Below, piece after piece: positions 24,683 through 35,589 of a stretch of DNA of 64,000 nt. Under the pieces are notes generated by a model. That model did no database searches. It worked only from the letters and a program-made list of their open reading frames with translations, and had not been told where the DNA came from. Both the position numbers and the translations under genes were made by a program. The stretch is from assembly GCA_036874045.1 (NCBI GenBank), contig CM072339.1:3665501-3729500 (forward strand), given 5' to 3'. Position 1 is the first letter of the stretch, and each line of letters opens with the position of its first letter. The stretch is from Cymodocea nodosa (lineage: Eukaryota > Streptophyta > Magnoliopsida > Alismatales > Cymodoceaceae).

Positions 24683-25205
24683 TGTTGGTACTTAGACCAG
24701 ATGAATAAGAAAAATACACTAAGTGTTATTTAGCCCTAGTGTTTTCATGGTTAATTGGCAATTGTCACTTTGGTCTTCTAATTTCTAATCCTAGGTGCTA
24801 AATTGGTGCTTCCATGGTATCTGTTGTAGTATGTGTCTTGAATGTATTTTTAGTTAGGGGCTTTTCTGTCATTCTCTTGTTGGACGGTTTGTTACCACCT
24901 ATGCTATATACATAAGCAAAAGGTAGTTTGAGTAAAAAAGCCCAAATCGTTTTTGGTACTCCTTTGTTCGTTAGTGAAGTTGCCCTCCACCTCTCCATTC
25001 GTGGACATACCCTAAGGGGGAACCACGTAAAAACCTTACTATTGTGTACATGCTTGGAATCCCTCCTTCCCTTTCTCTAGATTCATCACCACGCTCGTTG
25101 TCTGTTGAATTTGAGGGAGCTTTGGCATTGCGTCATCCCTTGACCTTGTTGGAGCATAGATTAGGTTGTTCCATTGCTGATTTTTTCGATCCTATTTGCA
25201 TAACA
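24683..25205 (+). repeat. copia-2 5' LTR
   Basis: Starts TGTTGG and ends ATAACA four bases before the primer site (523 bp). TATA-like text GCTATATACATAAG near 24902 could be the promoter. The left border is inferred from TG alone, since the other LTR is missing. Confidence 0.65.
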
Positions 25206-25209
25206 AATT

Positions 25210-25221
25210 TGGTATTAGAGC
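25210..25221 (+). other. copia-2 primer-binding site
   Basis: TGGTATTAGAGC, one base from the common TGGTATCAGAGC initiator tRNA-Met site. Confidence 0.85.
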
Positions 25222-25467
25222 AATTAAGGCTTGAAGGAAGGTTTTGGGGGTTAAGAGGAGACAACGGCGTGGAGGTCCTAGTGGCATCATGTGGTGCGGC
25301 AGCTACTTCTTGGGAGGAAGGACAACCACTAGTCTTCCTTACTATTGGAAGACCCTAAAGATTTCTAATCATGGCTAGGGCTTTTCTTTCAAGTTGCAGG
25401 TCTATATAGCTCTCCATTCTAGCACTTGTGTTTTAGTGTTTTCAAACCTTACATTCATGATTCCATC

Positions 25468-27312
25468 ATGACCACTCATGCACTGAAGGTGGAGAAATTC
25501 ATTGGAAAGAACAACTTCAATTTATGGTAGATCAAGATGAAGGCTTTATTGAAATAACAAGGAATTTGGGTTCCTCTCAATAGGGAGTCAATTTCCTTTA
25601 TGGTGGAGGAAATTCAGGAGGAGAAGGCTCATTCCACTATCTTGTTATGTTTGGTTGATGAGGTCATTATTGAGGTTGTAGATGAGACTTCAACTTCGAG
25701 CCTTTGGAAGAAGTTAGAGAGCTTGTATATGACCAAGTCCTTGATGAATAAGTTGCTATTGAAGCAACGTTTGCTTTCCCTTAGAATGAAGGAAAGGATA
25801 GCTTTGAAGCAACATTTAGATAAGCTTAACACCATTCTCATGGAGTTGAGAAATATAGGTGTCACCATTAAGGATGAGGATGCAACCCTCATTCTACTTG
25901 TTTTACTTCCACTTTCTTATAAAAATTTTGTGCAATTATTCATGGTGGGACGTGATACCATGGCATTGGAGGAAGTAAGGTTCAACCTTCATTCAAAGGA
26001 GTTGTGACACATGACAACTCATGATAGCAATGATACACATGGTTCTACTCTGTCTATGCATGATTCAGAGCAAAGGGGGTGCCATGATAGAAGGAACAAC
26101 AAGAATAGAGGGAGAAGCAAGTCAAAGGGGAGGTACTCCAATGATACATGCAATTATTACAAAGAAAATGGGCATTGGAAAGCAAACTGCCCAAAGCTGA
26201 AATCAAAAGGGCATGTTGCCATAGTGGAGAAAGATGATTCAACATCAGAATGTGACTTTGCACTCACTATTTCTTGCAATCCATATTTAGACCACACATG
26301 GATTATGGCTTCAGGTGCTTCCCACCATATGATTCCTATATGGGAGTGCTTCCATTCTTATGAGAGGGTGGATGGTGGAAATGTGACATTGGCAAACAAT
26401 GAGGTTTGCAATAGGGCTAGTGTAGGCATTATTTACTTTAGGATGCATGATGGCACGATTAAGACACTTGAAGGAGTTTGGCATGTGCCCAATTTGGGAA
26501 AAAGTTTGATATCTTTAATGACACTTGATTCAGCTGGATACAAGTATTCAAGTGGAGGAGGAAAACTTCAAGTCTTGAAGGGTTCCATGGTAGTAATAAA
26601 AGGTGTCAAAGATGGGCCATTATATATTCTTCAAGGGTCACCTGCTATTGCTTCCATAGAAAATTAGCAACTAAAATCTGCTACTTGGCACACAAGGTTG
26701 GGTCATTTGAGGTAGAGAGGAATGCAAAATGTTAGCAACATAGGTGTGCCTAAAGGCCACAAGTTTGTTGATATTAACTTGTGTAAGCATTGCATCTATG
26801 ACAAGCAAAAACATGTATAGTTTGAAAAGGGGGAGCACACCACCAAGAAAATATTAGACTATGTCCATACTGATTGTTGGGGGCCTTCCCAACAACCATC
26901 CCTAGCAAGTTCAAGATACTTCCTTTCGATTGTTGATGATCATTCACACATGACTTGGATTTATGTTATGAAACAGAAGAGTGAAGCTTTCAAGAATTTT
27001 AGGCAATGGAAAGCTCTTGTCGAAAATCAGGTTGGGAGGAAAGTGAAGTATCTTCGCACAGTTAATGGGCTAGAGTTTTGTTCCAAAGAGTTTGATGAGT
27101 TTTGTAAGGATGTAGGAATTTCTAAGCATCATACGTTTAGAGGCACTCCACAGCAAAATGGAGTTGCTGAATGCCTCAACTACACTTTGCTAGAGAGAGC
27201 ATGATGCATGCTCTCTTATTCAAGGCTGGGAAAGGAGTTTTGGGCTAAGGCCATCAACACAGCTTCTTTTCTTGTCAACATATCTCCATCCAATGCTATA
27301 AAAGACCAAACA
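25468..27312 (+). pseudogene. copia-2 gag-protease-integrase pseudogene
   Basis: Starts at ATG 25468. The gag region reads EKFIGKNNFNLW and SLWKKLESLYMTKSL, typical of Tnt1/Tork-like copia gag. A zinc-knuckle remnant lies near 26149-26190 (CNYYKENGHWKANC; second Cys changed to Tyr). The protease active site is damaged (MASGASHHM where DSGAS is expected). The integrase N-terminal zinc motif (WHTRLGHLR...CKHC) and core (DYVHTDCWGP, VDDHSHMTWIY, GTPQQNGVAE) follow. Stops sit near 25529, 25555, 26005, 26665, 26713 and 27202, plus one in between, but there is no frameshift. It ends where the solo LTR was inserted. Confidence 0.9.
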
Positions 27313-29310
27313 TGTTGAGTATTTTGTTTTGATGATGTGTGCTAAATGAATATAATTATATTTACTCAATTACTATTGTTTATGAAAGTAAATTAAGAAC
27401 ATCAATTAATACAGAAAAAGTTTACTGATATAAATACTTGTTTGTAATGGATCTGAGATTATATTAAGATAAATAACTAGTCGTTCAGTTATACTAACTT
27501 TTATTTTAACTAAACATTAAGTTAACGTGTGTTTTTATTGTAAAGCATGATATGTTTTAAAGTTATATTTCCTGTATCATGTACAATTCACGTTAAGACA
27601 ACTCATTGAGTTAGTACATTATTTGTATAAAGGTCATGTGAGAATTCATTGAGTTATATGCTTAAATGTTGAAATAGGTCACGTGAGAACTCGTTGAGTT
27701 AGTGAACAAAAGAGCAAAAAGAAAAGACGAACTCGTTAAGTTAGTATTGTGCATATGGTGAAATTAAAGTTTACGAATGTTATATTGTATCACATGAGTT
27801 GCACATATTTAACACGTTAAGTTAACATAACTGCACACGTTGAGTTGTGTTTAGCTTTTCCATGCACGACACTAGAAAACCTGATTGGATCTCCAACAAC
27901 GTACCAGAAAAACTTGGATTTGTTAACTTCTGTTTTTACTTAGTTAATTTATCTTTATGCCTATTCTTTTTCTTTTAGAAGTAAATAAACAACATTTAAT
28001 ACAAATTAGATATTAATTCCAATTTGCACTTTAACTGCAAGTGCACAGTGTCTATTATATTAGTGTGCAAGCACAGGTCGATCCCATAGGAAATTGCTTA
28101 AGAATTTAGAATTGTCCGTTTGTTAACAATTAAATTTATATATTTAATAAGCTCTCTGTTGAGTTATAGTTAACTCAATGGACAAAGTTCGTTGAGTTAT
28201 GGCTAACTCAATGGACTAACCTCGTGGACTTAAGTTAACTCCACGAGCCTGTCTTTTCTTTTTAATACTACTAATTACAGAAGAATTCAGCCAACCATTG
28301 GGCAATTCCACAGATTGTAAATAACATCAATTAAGCTCTTTAATATTAGTAAACACTGGATTTATCATTAAGCATACTAACATTTAGATAATTCAAATAG
28401 TAACCATTAAAATCTTTAAGTCTTTTGAATGAATCGATTTCAGTAAACTGTAAAACTAAAACAAACATAAATCAATCATAACACTGACAAAGAAAACATT
28501 AATCATGATACAACACTCAAATACAAAATACAAACACAGATAAATTATTTTGGTATTTTTGTTTTAATATGAACATGGAAATGGGCGAAAGATGAAATGT
28601 AAAGTAATCTCAATCGATAGTAAATACTTCCGTCACTACATACAACGCGATTACACCACTGAAAATTAAACCACTTATAATTCTATCTCCTCTCCCTATA
28701 GAATCGCGAGTCCAGAATTGCAAGATGATCTCCTCTTTAGCATACAGGCATTAACCCGAAGCCAAGGCTAGAAGCTTTACGATCTCCTGAGATATGAGTC
28801 GGCGCTTGGTGAAAATGACTTCCCTTCCCGCGACGCGATCACTCCTCACAGTGGTTGTCAGACATTATGTTTGGCTCGGAATCGACCCGACATTAGGAAA
28901 GTATCCTCACAAACCTCCGATGGTTGGTGATTATGGTGGTGGTGATGATGGTTGGTGTGGTACTTCAGAGAATTACCGACGCTGCCTATAAAAACCTCGG
29001 TGCTCCTCCTCTATACATACTGACCATACCCATCGATCACACACACACCTTTACTTCTTTTTCTTCTTTTCTTTTATATTTCTTCAGTGGTAACTACTTT
29101 TGCTTGAATGGTCGATTGAATTTCCTTCATTCATATCAACGGCGATGCTTTCTTCTCCTTGTGCGATACATGCAATCATGGTTTTTCTTCCAACTGTCCT
29201 ATTTCTACAACCACTACAATGGCATATTAGAAAATAAATAGTCCGTGGAGTTACAGATAACTCAACGAACTTTTCTCGTTGATTTAACTATAAAACATGT
29301 GCATAAATTT

Positions 29311-29475
29311 AACTATCCGATGCTCAAGTGTATTTCGGATACTTACAACTTAACTATCTGATGCTCAGATGCATTTTGGATACTTACAAACTTAACTATC
29401 CGATGCTCAGATGCATTTCGGATACTTACAAACTTAACTATCTAATGCTTAGATGCATTTCGGATAGTTACAGAT
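29311..29475 (-). repeat. 42-bp tandem repeats in gypsy LTR
   Basis: Four units at 29311, 29352, 29394 and 29436. Each holds AACTATCCGATGC...TTTCGGATAGTT-like arms that can fold back. Confidence 0.85.
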
Positions 29476-29830
29476 AACTCACCGATATATAACTTAAGTA
29501 AATCTACCAGATCTCGACACGTGTCAGCAGCAGTTTAATAATAAAAGAAACATTTTGGAGAGTTATAGGTCTAACTATCCGATGCTTAGTTGCAATTTCG
29601 GATAGTTAGAGATAATTCACTGAAAATCCACTTAAGTCACTTTCCTAGAATATGACACGTGTCCACAACTATTTTATAAATAAAAAGAGATTTCGGAGAG
29701 TTACACATATAACTATCCGATGCCCAACTACAATTTCGGATAGTTATAGATAACTCACCAAAAGTTCACTTAAGTCATACATTATGGTTTCAACACGTGT
29801 ACTTTAGGAAATAATAAAATATTCTTTTAA
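29475..29830 (-). repeat. 138-bp tandem repeats with G-box palindromes in gypsy LTR
   Basis: Three units, each with AACTATCCG/CGGATAGTT arms, a CTTAAGT and an ACACGTGT palindrome. The G-boxes are at 29516-29525, 29654-29663 and 29793-29800, 138-139 bp apart. CACGTG is the core bound by plant bZIP and bHLH factors. They lie upstream of the LTR TATA box in the sense direction. Confidence 0.85.
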
Positions 29831-30126
29831 AACATAACTGTTCGACAATTTAAACATAACTATCCGATACATGTTCGGTATGTTAAACATAACTGTCTTA
29901 AATATCAGAAAATTCGGATACTTAAGAATTTCACAACCTACAACTTACTGACAGTTCAGAAATGTACTAAATTAACATTAATTCCCCCAATTTAAGCAAA
30001 TTCTTTAATTAAAGCTTATAATAGTGCAATTATAACATAATGGCTTAATTCTCATATGATAAACTAAATATTATGCAATTAACCATCATTTAATTGTTAA
30101 TATTATGCACTTTTTCATTCTAAACA

Positions 30127-30139
30127 CTTCCCCATACCT
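30127..30139 (-). other. gypsy-1 polypurine tract
   Basis: Minus-strand AGGTATGGGGAAG directly precedes the TGTTTAG start of the 3' LTR. Confidence 0.9.
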
Positions 30140-31916
30140 AAATTTTGCTAGTCCCTTAGCAAACTAAGATCTAATTAATTGGTCTTTCTAAAAGTGCTAG
30201 AATTAATTCTTCTTCTTTTTTTTTCTTCTATTCAGCATAAGAATTATTATATAGATATTCTGTATGTTTCAGTAATCAACCTGCAAATATATTTAGAATA
30301 TATGCAAATTACATACAAAGTATATCATCATCACATATGTGTTAATTATATTATCGTGTTTTCTTTTTTGCATCATTTGTCATCCTGAATTTTCCAATAA
30401 GATTTCTAGAAGAAATTTCAACAATATACGAATCAAAGTACAATCCAATTCAATCTGATTAAGACAAGTAGAATAAAGAATTGTATCTCCATTAAACAAC
30501 TTCAAAAGTCAATTCTTGATTCATATTTTAACAATTCTAGATAACAGAAAATATACTCGATTCATAAGATATCTGTATTTCACAAAACACTTGTATCTTT
30601 TCAGAACAGTATATGTATTTTTTTGTACTTTAAAAGTTAATTTGACAAGCTTGAATCATATAGGAGCTTTCTAATGTACCCATGTAACGAGCTTTCAGTC
30701 AACAATCTCAGATCTGATTAGGATCTTAGGTTGCGAGATTTCAAGAGTCTCTTTTCAGGTCAACAATCCTTACATACCTATCTGCTCAAGTACAAAAGGC
30801 TTGTGATCAAACAAGTCAATAAACTCTCAAAGTTTACCTTTTTTTTTTCTTCTTTTTTTCTTTCTTATTCTCTTTTTTTTTCTTCTTTTTTTCAATCAAA
30901 ATACAAACACAAAACAAAACATTAATCACATACTGTATATGTATGTATTTCATTAATACAGATGCAGTAATCACCAATCTCATATAGTCCTGCTTCTATC
31001 ATTTACTGAAAATATGAATCCATAACAATAGGCTCATACTTTTTCTATAGTTTAATAAGATTTACACATAAATCATTCTACAAGTTCAATTAGTCAAATT
31101 AAATGTATCTTTAATCATATGTGTTTCATTTAATCTAGAATTCACATCTCAGCTCCTTCAAGACTTCAGATAATTTTTTTCATTAAGCATTCTGATTTCA
31201 TTTTAAAATCGTGAAACTGTTAAACTCATGAAATTCAGAAAAAACATAAGATACTATATCTAGATTTGCATAAATAGTAAATTCTATAGCATCTTATAAA
31301 GCCTTCTAAATATAACATTCAAGCAGTTACAAATTATAAAAATTTTACAGTCTCAATTTTCGGATAGTTACAATAAGTTCATAAAAATTTTCAATTTCCA
31401 CAAAACTTTGCAATACCATTTTAATTCCTTTAGTTAACAAACTTACATGGCTGTTACTTTAATTACCTCCCCCCCATACCTACATTTTGCATTGTCCTCA
31501 ATGTAAAGGATTTGACAATAAATATAGTAATTGTAGCAAGCATGAATACAGTTTCTTTGATTTAAAATTCAGGATAAGTAATCAGTTACATACATTGTTT
31601 CGTTTGTATCTTCTTCTGCATATTCTGATTTTTGATTCTGAAAAAATTTTCATTCACAGCTAAAAGCAGAATATAAAACAAAATAACATTTAACAGATAT
31701 TGATAAATAATTGTCTTGTGTGGAACCCATGCTCCCATGCCTTTGGTGGCTCACAAGCAAGCTAGTTGGTTTCCCAGAACAGATACCAATAAACTGGATT
31801 GATATTTTGTTTTTTTTTCTTTTATAAAATAAAATAAAAACTATATTATTTTCTCTCTTTTTTTTTCTAAAAATAAATGCAGAATACACATAACATTAAA
31901 CACACAAAATCACAGC
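30140..31916 (-). other. gypsy-1 3' non-coding region
   Basis: About 1.8 kb without ORFs between the F-box stop and the PPT. It is AT-rich. The same sequence, diverged, follows the F-box relative at 57297-59144, so it belongs to the family. Near the end TTTGCTAAGGGACTAGCAAA is a small palindrome also typical of this group. Confidence 0.7.
31465..31483 (-). other. gypsy-1 internal polypurine tract
   Basis: Minus-strand GTAGGTATGGGGGGGAGGT follows ATTGAGGACAATGC. It resembles the terminal PPT of the same element (TAGGTATGGGGAAG) and occupies the place of the internal purine tract of Athila/Tat elements. The relative has the same at 57797-57814. Confidence 0.65.
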
Positions 31917-33053
31917 TTAAGAACATGATTGAAAAGTAGAAACAAATGGAATAAACGTGTCAGTCCAACCAAACTTTTTAGGCATAGTTCTTCTTGCTAT
32001 TAATTCTGTTTTAATGTAGTTCTTGTTCCTTCTTAATTTGTAAATGTGTAATATATTATAAATTCCAAATACAAGTGTCTTACCACTAATGATATGAAAT
32101 GCAGAAAGGGATCCTTTTTGATTCCAAGGTAATGTAGCAGTTTCTATTTCTACATCTATTTCAATATACTTCTCTTCCCACTTCCATTCATTTATGTCTT
32201 TCATAATCCATATTTGAAATTTCATTAATTCATCCCACCATCTTATCAAACATAAAGTAGGATCATCATCTTCATTATACCACATTCCTATTTGAATTTT
32301 ATTAAATTCTGCAGATGGTGGTTTAGCTATTTCTCTCGGTATAGGTAAAATTTCTATATTTTCATCATAACTATCTATGCTCACTATGTATAAATCAGAT
32401 CCAAATGCTATTGATATATTTGTGACTAGATATATATATCCATCAAGTATGACATGCATGTTGTTAATTACTGATTTCTGGCTTAGATATATCATAATAT
32501 TTTCAGTCCAAGATCTATTCAGAAAATTATACACACTTAAGCGTAAATCTTCATCCCAATTTCCTGTAGGTCTCCAATAATATAATTTTTTAGGAATTGT
32601 AGAATTTTTATCAGAAAATATTAAAGCCGATCCACAATTTATAGTTGGTACTTCATATCTATTAGGTCTTCCTATATTCCATTCTTCTCTTGTTATAGGA
32701 TTTCTTATCAAAATATCAGGTAATAAACTTGCATACCTTGGTCTCGTCCTGTATATGATTAATCCTTCATCTATCCCCATAATATGATCTATTCCTTCTA
32801 ATGTATTGGGTGGAATTCCAGTAGTTTCTTCCATAGCTAGATATTCATGGTTAATTGAACTACGATTAAATGACCTCCATATGAATCCATCTCTAATCTT
32901 AGTCATTTTTGCAGCTTGTAGTCCCTGAAAATATTTTTCTTCAATACAATCTTTAATTTCCTTTGATACACAACACAGCCTGCATAGATCTTTAGCTGAT
33001 AAATTACTTAGTACTTCCCTTAGTGCATCCAACGATAATTGCATCAATTCCAT
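31917..33053 (-). CDS. F-box protein carried inside gypsy-1 (intact)
   Basis: ATG at 33053 and 378 uninterrupted codons to TAA. Residues about 5-45 form an F-box (LSLDALREVLSNLSAKDLCRL, CVSKEIKDCIEEKYF), which would bind Skp1/ASK in an SCF ubiquitin ligase. The rest looks like an F-box-associated or kelch-like beta structure: ILIRNPITREEWNIGRP, LYYWRPTGNW, FQIWIMKDINEWKWEE, LVFGIYNILHIYKLR. It lies on the element's sense strand between gag and the 3' polypurine tracts, inside the LTRs, so it would be part of the genomic RNA. Retroelement ORFs around it carry stops, while this one carries none. A relative (about 69% identical over the last 65 residues, counted by eye) sits at the same place in the element at 51.8-60.6 kb. 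It could be a captured host gene or a later insertion; shared position favours an old capture. Confidence 0.85.
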   Translation of the reverse strand: MELMQLSLDALREVLSNLSAKDLCRLCCVSKEIKDCIEEKYFQGLQAAKMTKIRDGFIWRSFNRSSINHEYLAMEETTGIPPNTLEGIDHIMGIDEGLIIYRTRPRYASLLPDILIRNPITREEWNIGRPNRYEVPTINCGSALIFSDKNSTIPKKLYYWRPTGNWDEDLRLSVYNFLNRSWTENIMIYLSQKSVINNMHVILDGYIYLVTNISIAFGSDLYIVSIDSYDENIEILPIPREIAKPPSAEFNKIQIGMWYNEDDDPTLCLIRWWDELMKFQIWIMKDINEWKWEEKYIEIDVEIETATLPWNQKGSLSAFHIISGKTLVFGIYNILHIYKLRRNKNYIKTELIARRTMPKKFGWTDTFIPFVSTFQSCS

Positions 33054-33124
33054 TTGTCGATTCTTTATAACACAAACAAAAATTTAGCAAAGACAAAAAT
33101 TAACATAACTACTGCACACCCTCT

Positions 33125-33165
33125 AAGGCATAACTCAACGGACTAAGTTCGTTGAGTTAAGGACT
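33125..33165. repeat. GTTGAGTTA inverted repeat between gag and F-box
   Basis: TAACTCAACG...CGTTGAGTTA arms with an intervening GACTAAGTT. It lies about 70-110 bp upstream of the F-box ATG. Minus-strand TATA-like text (TATATATATTTTT) is near 33200. Confidence 0.75.
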
Positions 33166-33233
33166 AACTCTACGATACTATTAACTATAAATAAAAATAT
33201 ATATATACAGATAGTTGTTTCAGATATGCTGCT

Positions 33234-34577
33234 TCATTTAGCTACCCTCCCAGAAGAGATATCAATTTCATTAACAGTTCTATTGATAGGGTTAGGTATT
33301 GCTTGTATTGGCAATCCTCTAGTAGGTCTAACTTCCCTTGGTTTCTTCTGTCTAAGTGGTATATTTCTATTCTGATTTTGAATTGCAGCATTTCTAAATA
33401 CAAAATCTAGACGATTGTTTAATTGTTGGATTATCTTCTTTAATTTCTCTATTCTAGATCCTTGTTCAAGTAATGCTTCATAACTTATATTCTTCTCATT
33501 TATATTTTCTCCTTCATGGAAATTGTTGTTTCTCTAGGATAAATTCGGGTGATTTCTCCAATTAGGATTATAGGAATTTCCAAAGTTATCTTTCTGGTTT
33601 CTAGCATAAATAATATCTAAATCATTTATGTTTGCATTCTTTTCTGCTAGCTTTTGATTTAATGATAACTCTTCTATTTTCTTTGTTAATTCAGTTAATT
33701 TCACTTCAAGCATAGTACTTGAATCTATTTCATGCATTCCTCTTGGCAATATTTTTTTATCTACAATAGCTTCAGCCGAGTTTTCCCACTGTGTAGTTCT
33801 TTTTACAAAGTTTTCTAAATATGCCCATGCTTCTTCACTACATAACTTTAAAAATCCATTTTGACAAGTAGATTCTAATAAAGATTTCGTTGAAACATCT
33901 ATGCCTTCATAAATTATACCTATTAATTATGCTTTACTCATTGCATGATGTGGACATTGAGTCAGCAAATCTTTAAATCTTTCAAAATATTTCCAAAATG
34001 ATTCACCCTGTTTTTGGCTACACATTAATATTTCTTTTTTCTTTTTAATCGTTTGATGTGTTGGATAATATTTTTCTAGAAAAACAGAGCAAAATTCAAT
34101 CCATGTAGAAATTGAATCAGGCGACAGAGTGTATAACCATCTCTTAGCTGTGTCTTTTAAAGAAAAAGGGATATATCTAAGTTTAATAGCATCTATACTC
34201 ATGTTCAGCATTTTCATCATTTGACAAACTTCATTAAATTCTCTAAGGAAATAATAGGCATCCTCTCTTTCTAATCCATGAAAATGTGGCAATTGACTAA
34301 TATAATTAGATTTCAATTGAAACCTATCTCCTTTAAAGTTTGGCAATCGAATACATGAAGGTTCATCAACTAATTTAGGATACAAAATTTCTCCTAATGG
34401 TTTTTCTATTGGAGCAACCATCTCTACGTTCTCTTTTAAAGAAAGGTTAGCTACACTCCAAAGAATTTCGTTAAAGTCCAGTTCAGAAAATTTTTCAGTA
34501 CTCCTCTGCGATGAAAATTCCTGGGTAGGTGTTCTTACTAATCGTTTAGTGCTTAGAGAACGAGTCCATGTGCTCAT
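33234..34577 (-). pseudogene. gypsy-1 gag core, located 3' of pol
   Basis: ATG at 34577 and 447 codons to TGA at 33234 in one frame, with only two nonsense codons (33927 TAA, 33534 TAG). The retrotransposon gag signature is clear: SCIRLPNFKGDRFQLKSN, LPHFHGLEREDAYYFLREF, YIPFSLKDTAKRWLYTL, WIEFCSVFLEKYYP, GESFWKYFERFKDLLTQCPH, IYEGID. It ends with the Athila-type NSYNPNWRNHPNLS, where the TAG replaces the usual Trp. A basic tail follows. It has no zinc knuckle of its own; the knuckle is 8-9 kb away at the 5' end of the element. Gag in this group normally precedes the knuckle and protease, so the module is displaced. Confidence 0.9.
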
Positions 34578-34930
34578 AAATAAATAGCAGAAGATTAATT
34601 ACATACCAGTCTGAAGCTTTCCATTCAGTAAATATTTGTTGACGGATGAAGTTGAATCAGTTGCTTCGCCTTCCAGTTCCTCCAATGCATTCTCCTTTCT
34701 TTTAAAAGTGCTGGTAACTCGTAAATAACATTCTGTTTTATATATATAATGCACATCCATAAAGTGAATAAATCTCGTTGCAAGACACGTTCTTGCAACA
34801 TACATCGTGGTTCCTATTTTTATGGGTACGTGTACCACTACTAATTTCAAATTTTGGTAACCGCTAAACCAATGAAGTTTCGTTCGTGGTTAAAAGAATA
34901 ACTGTTCTGCTTAATCCACGAACTAACCTC

Positions 34931-35090
34931 GTCGAGTTATAGATAACTCAACAGAACACAGTCGGTTACTGTTGCTAACTCCACGGACTAACTTCGTTGA
35001 GTTACAGATAACTCAACTGAGTGACCTTATATTATATTATTGACCTCGTGGAGTTATGTTTAACTCAACGAACTTACTTCGTTGAGTTAA
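34931..35090. repeat. GTTGAGTTA hairpins between the acidic ORF and gag
   Basis: Three or four stem-loops: near 34931-34952, 34996-35017 (GTTGAGTTA / TAACTCAAC, loop CAGA), 35048-35070 and a half site at 35080. Confidence 0.8.
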
Positions 35091-35589
35091 CACTTAGCAA
35101 CCTCTAAGTTTTACTCCTCGTAAGTATCTCTCTACTTTTTTTCTTTCTCATTCTGCTAACTGAAATAAAGTTAAATCTGTGTCATTAATGCATCATTCTA
35201 ATCAAAATTCGTTTAAATCTGAACATTATATAAATATTTAACTTGCATGTCATTTTATGTTATGCAGAATTTACATTTTACCTTGTAATATGTAGAAATT
35301 TTTAAGCATCTATCCTGTCATTTAGCAAATTGTAAATCTGTTAAACATTCATTCATAAAGTTCCACAAAATATATATATAACATTCAATACATTCCATTC
35401 ATTTCACATTCAAAACACGTATGAAAAGTACATCTGAAAAATTTATATTCATTAATATGAATCAATTTACATTACAAGTACATCATACAATTTTCATACA
35501 ATTCTATACAAGTAGATGAACAATACAATTTAGTCTCTATTCCTAAGTTCATCTACTTCCTTCTAGAGTTTTTCTAATTGTAGCTCTAA

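Larger units (their letters stand above)
27848..30126 (-). repeat. gypsy-1 3' LTR
   Basis: 2279 bp, same direction as 43001-45275. TATA-like AATATAAAAG lies at 29080-29071 on the minus strand. Hairpins of GTTGAGTTA/TAACTCAAC type lie near 28155-28250 and 29252-29275. Confidence 0.95.

Noticed and set aside
28794-29241. Open frames in the LTR opposite to the element's sense strand, recurring at 43971, 48007, 51345, 52984 and 55909
   Set aside because: They are antisense to the retroelement, differ in frame and length between copies and break at indels. They reflect shared LTR sequence, not a conserved protein.
29311-29830. Regular repeats that might suggest a CRISPR-like array
   Set aside because: The units are direct tandem copies without unique spacers, in a plant LTR, and recur in each LTR copy.
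34599-34850. 83-codon ORF upstream of gag
   Set aside because: No family resemblance, not in the gag frame, and the hairpin junction lies directly beyond it; kept as leader sequence.
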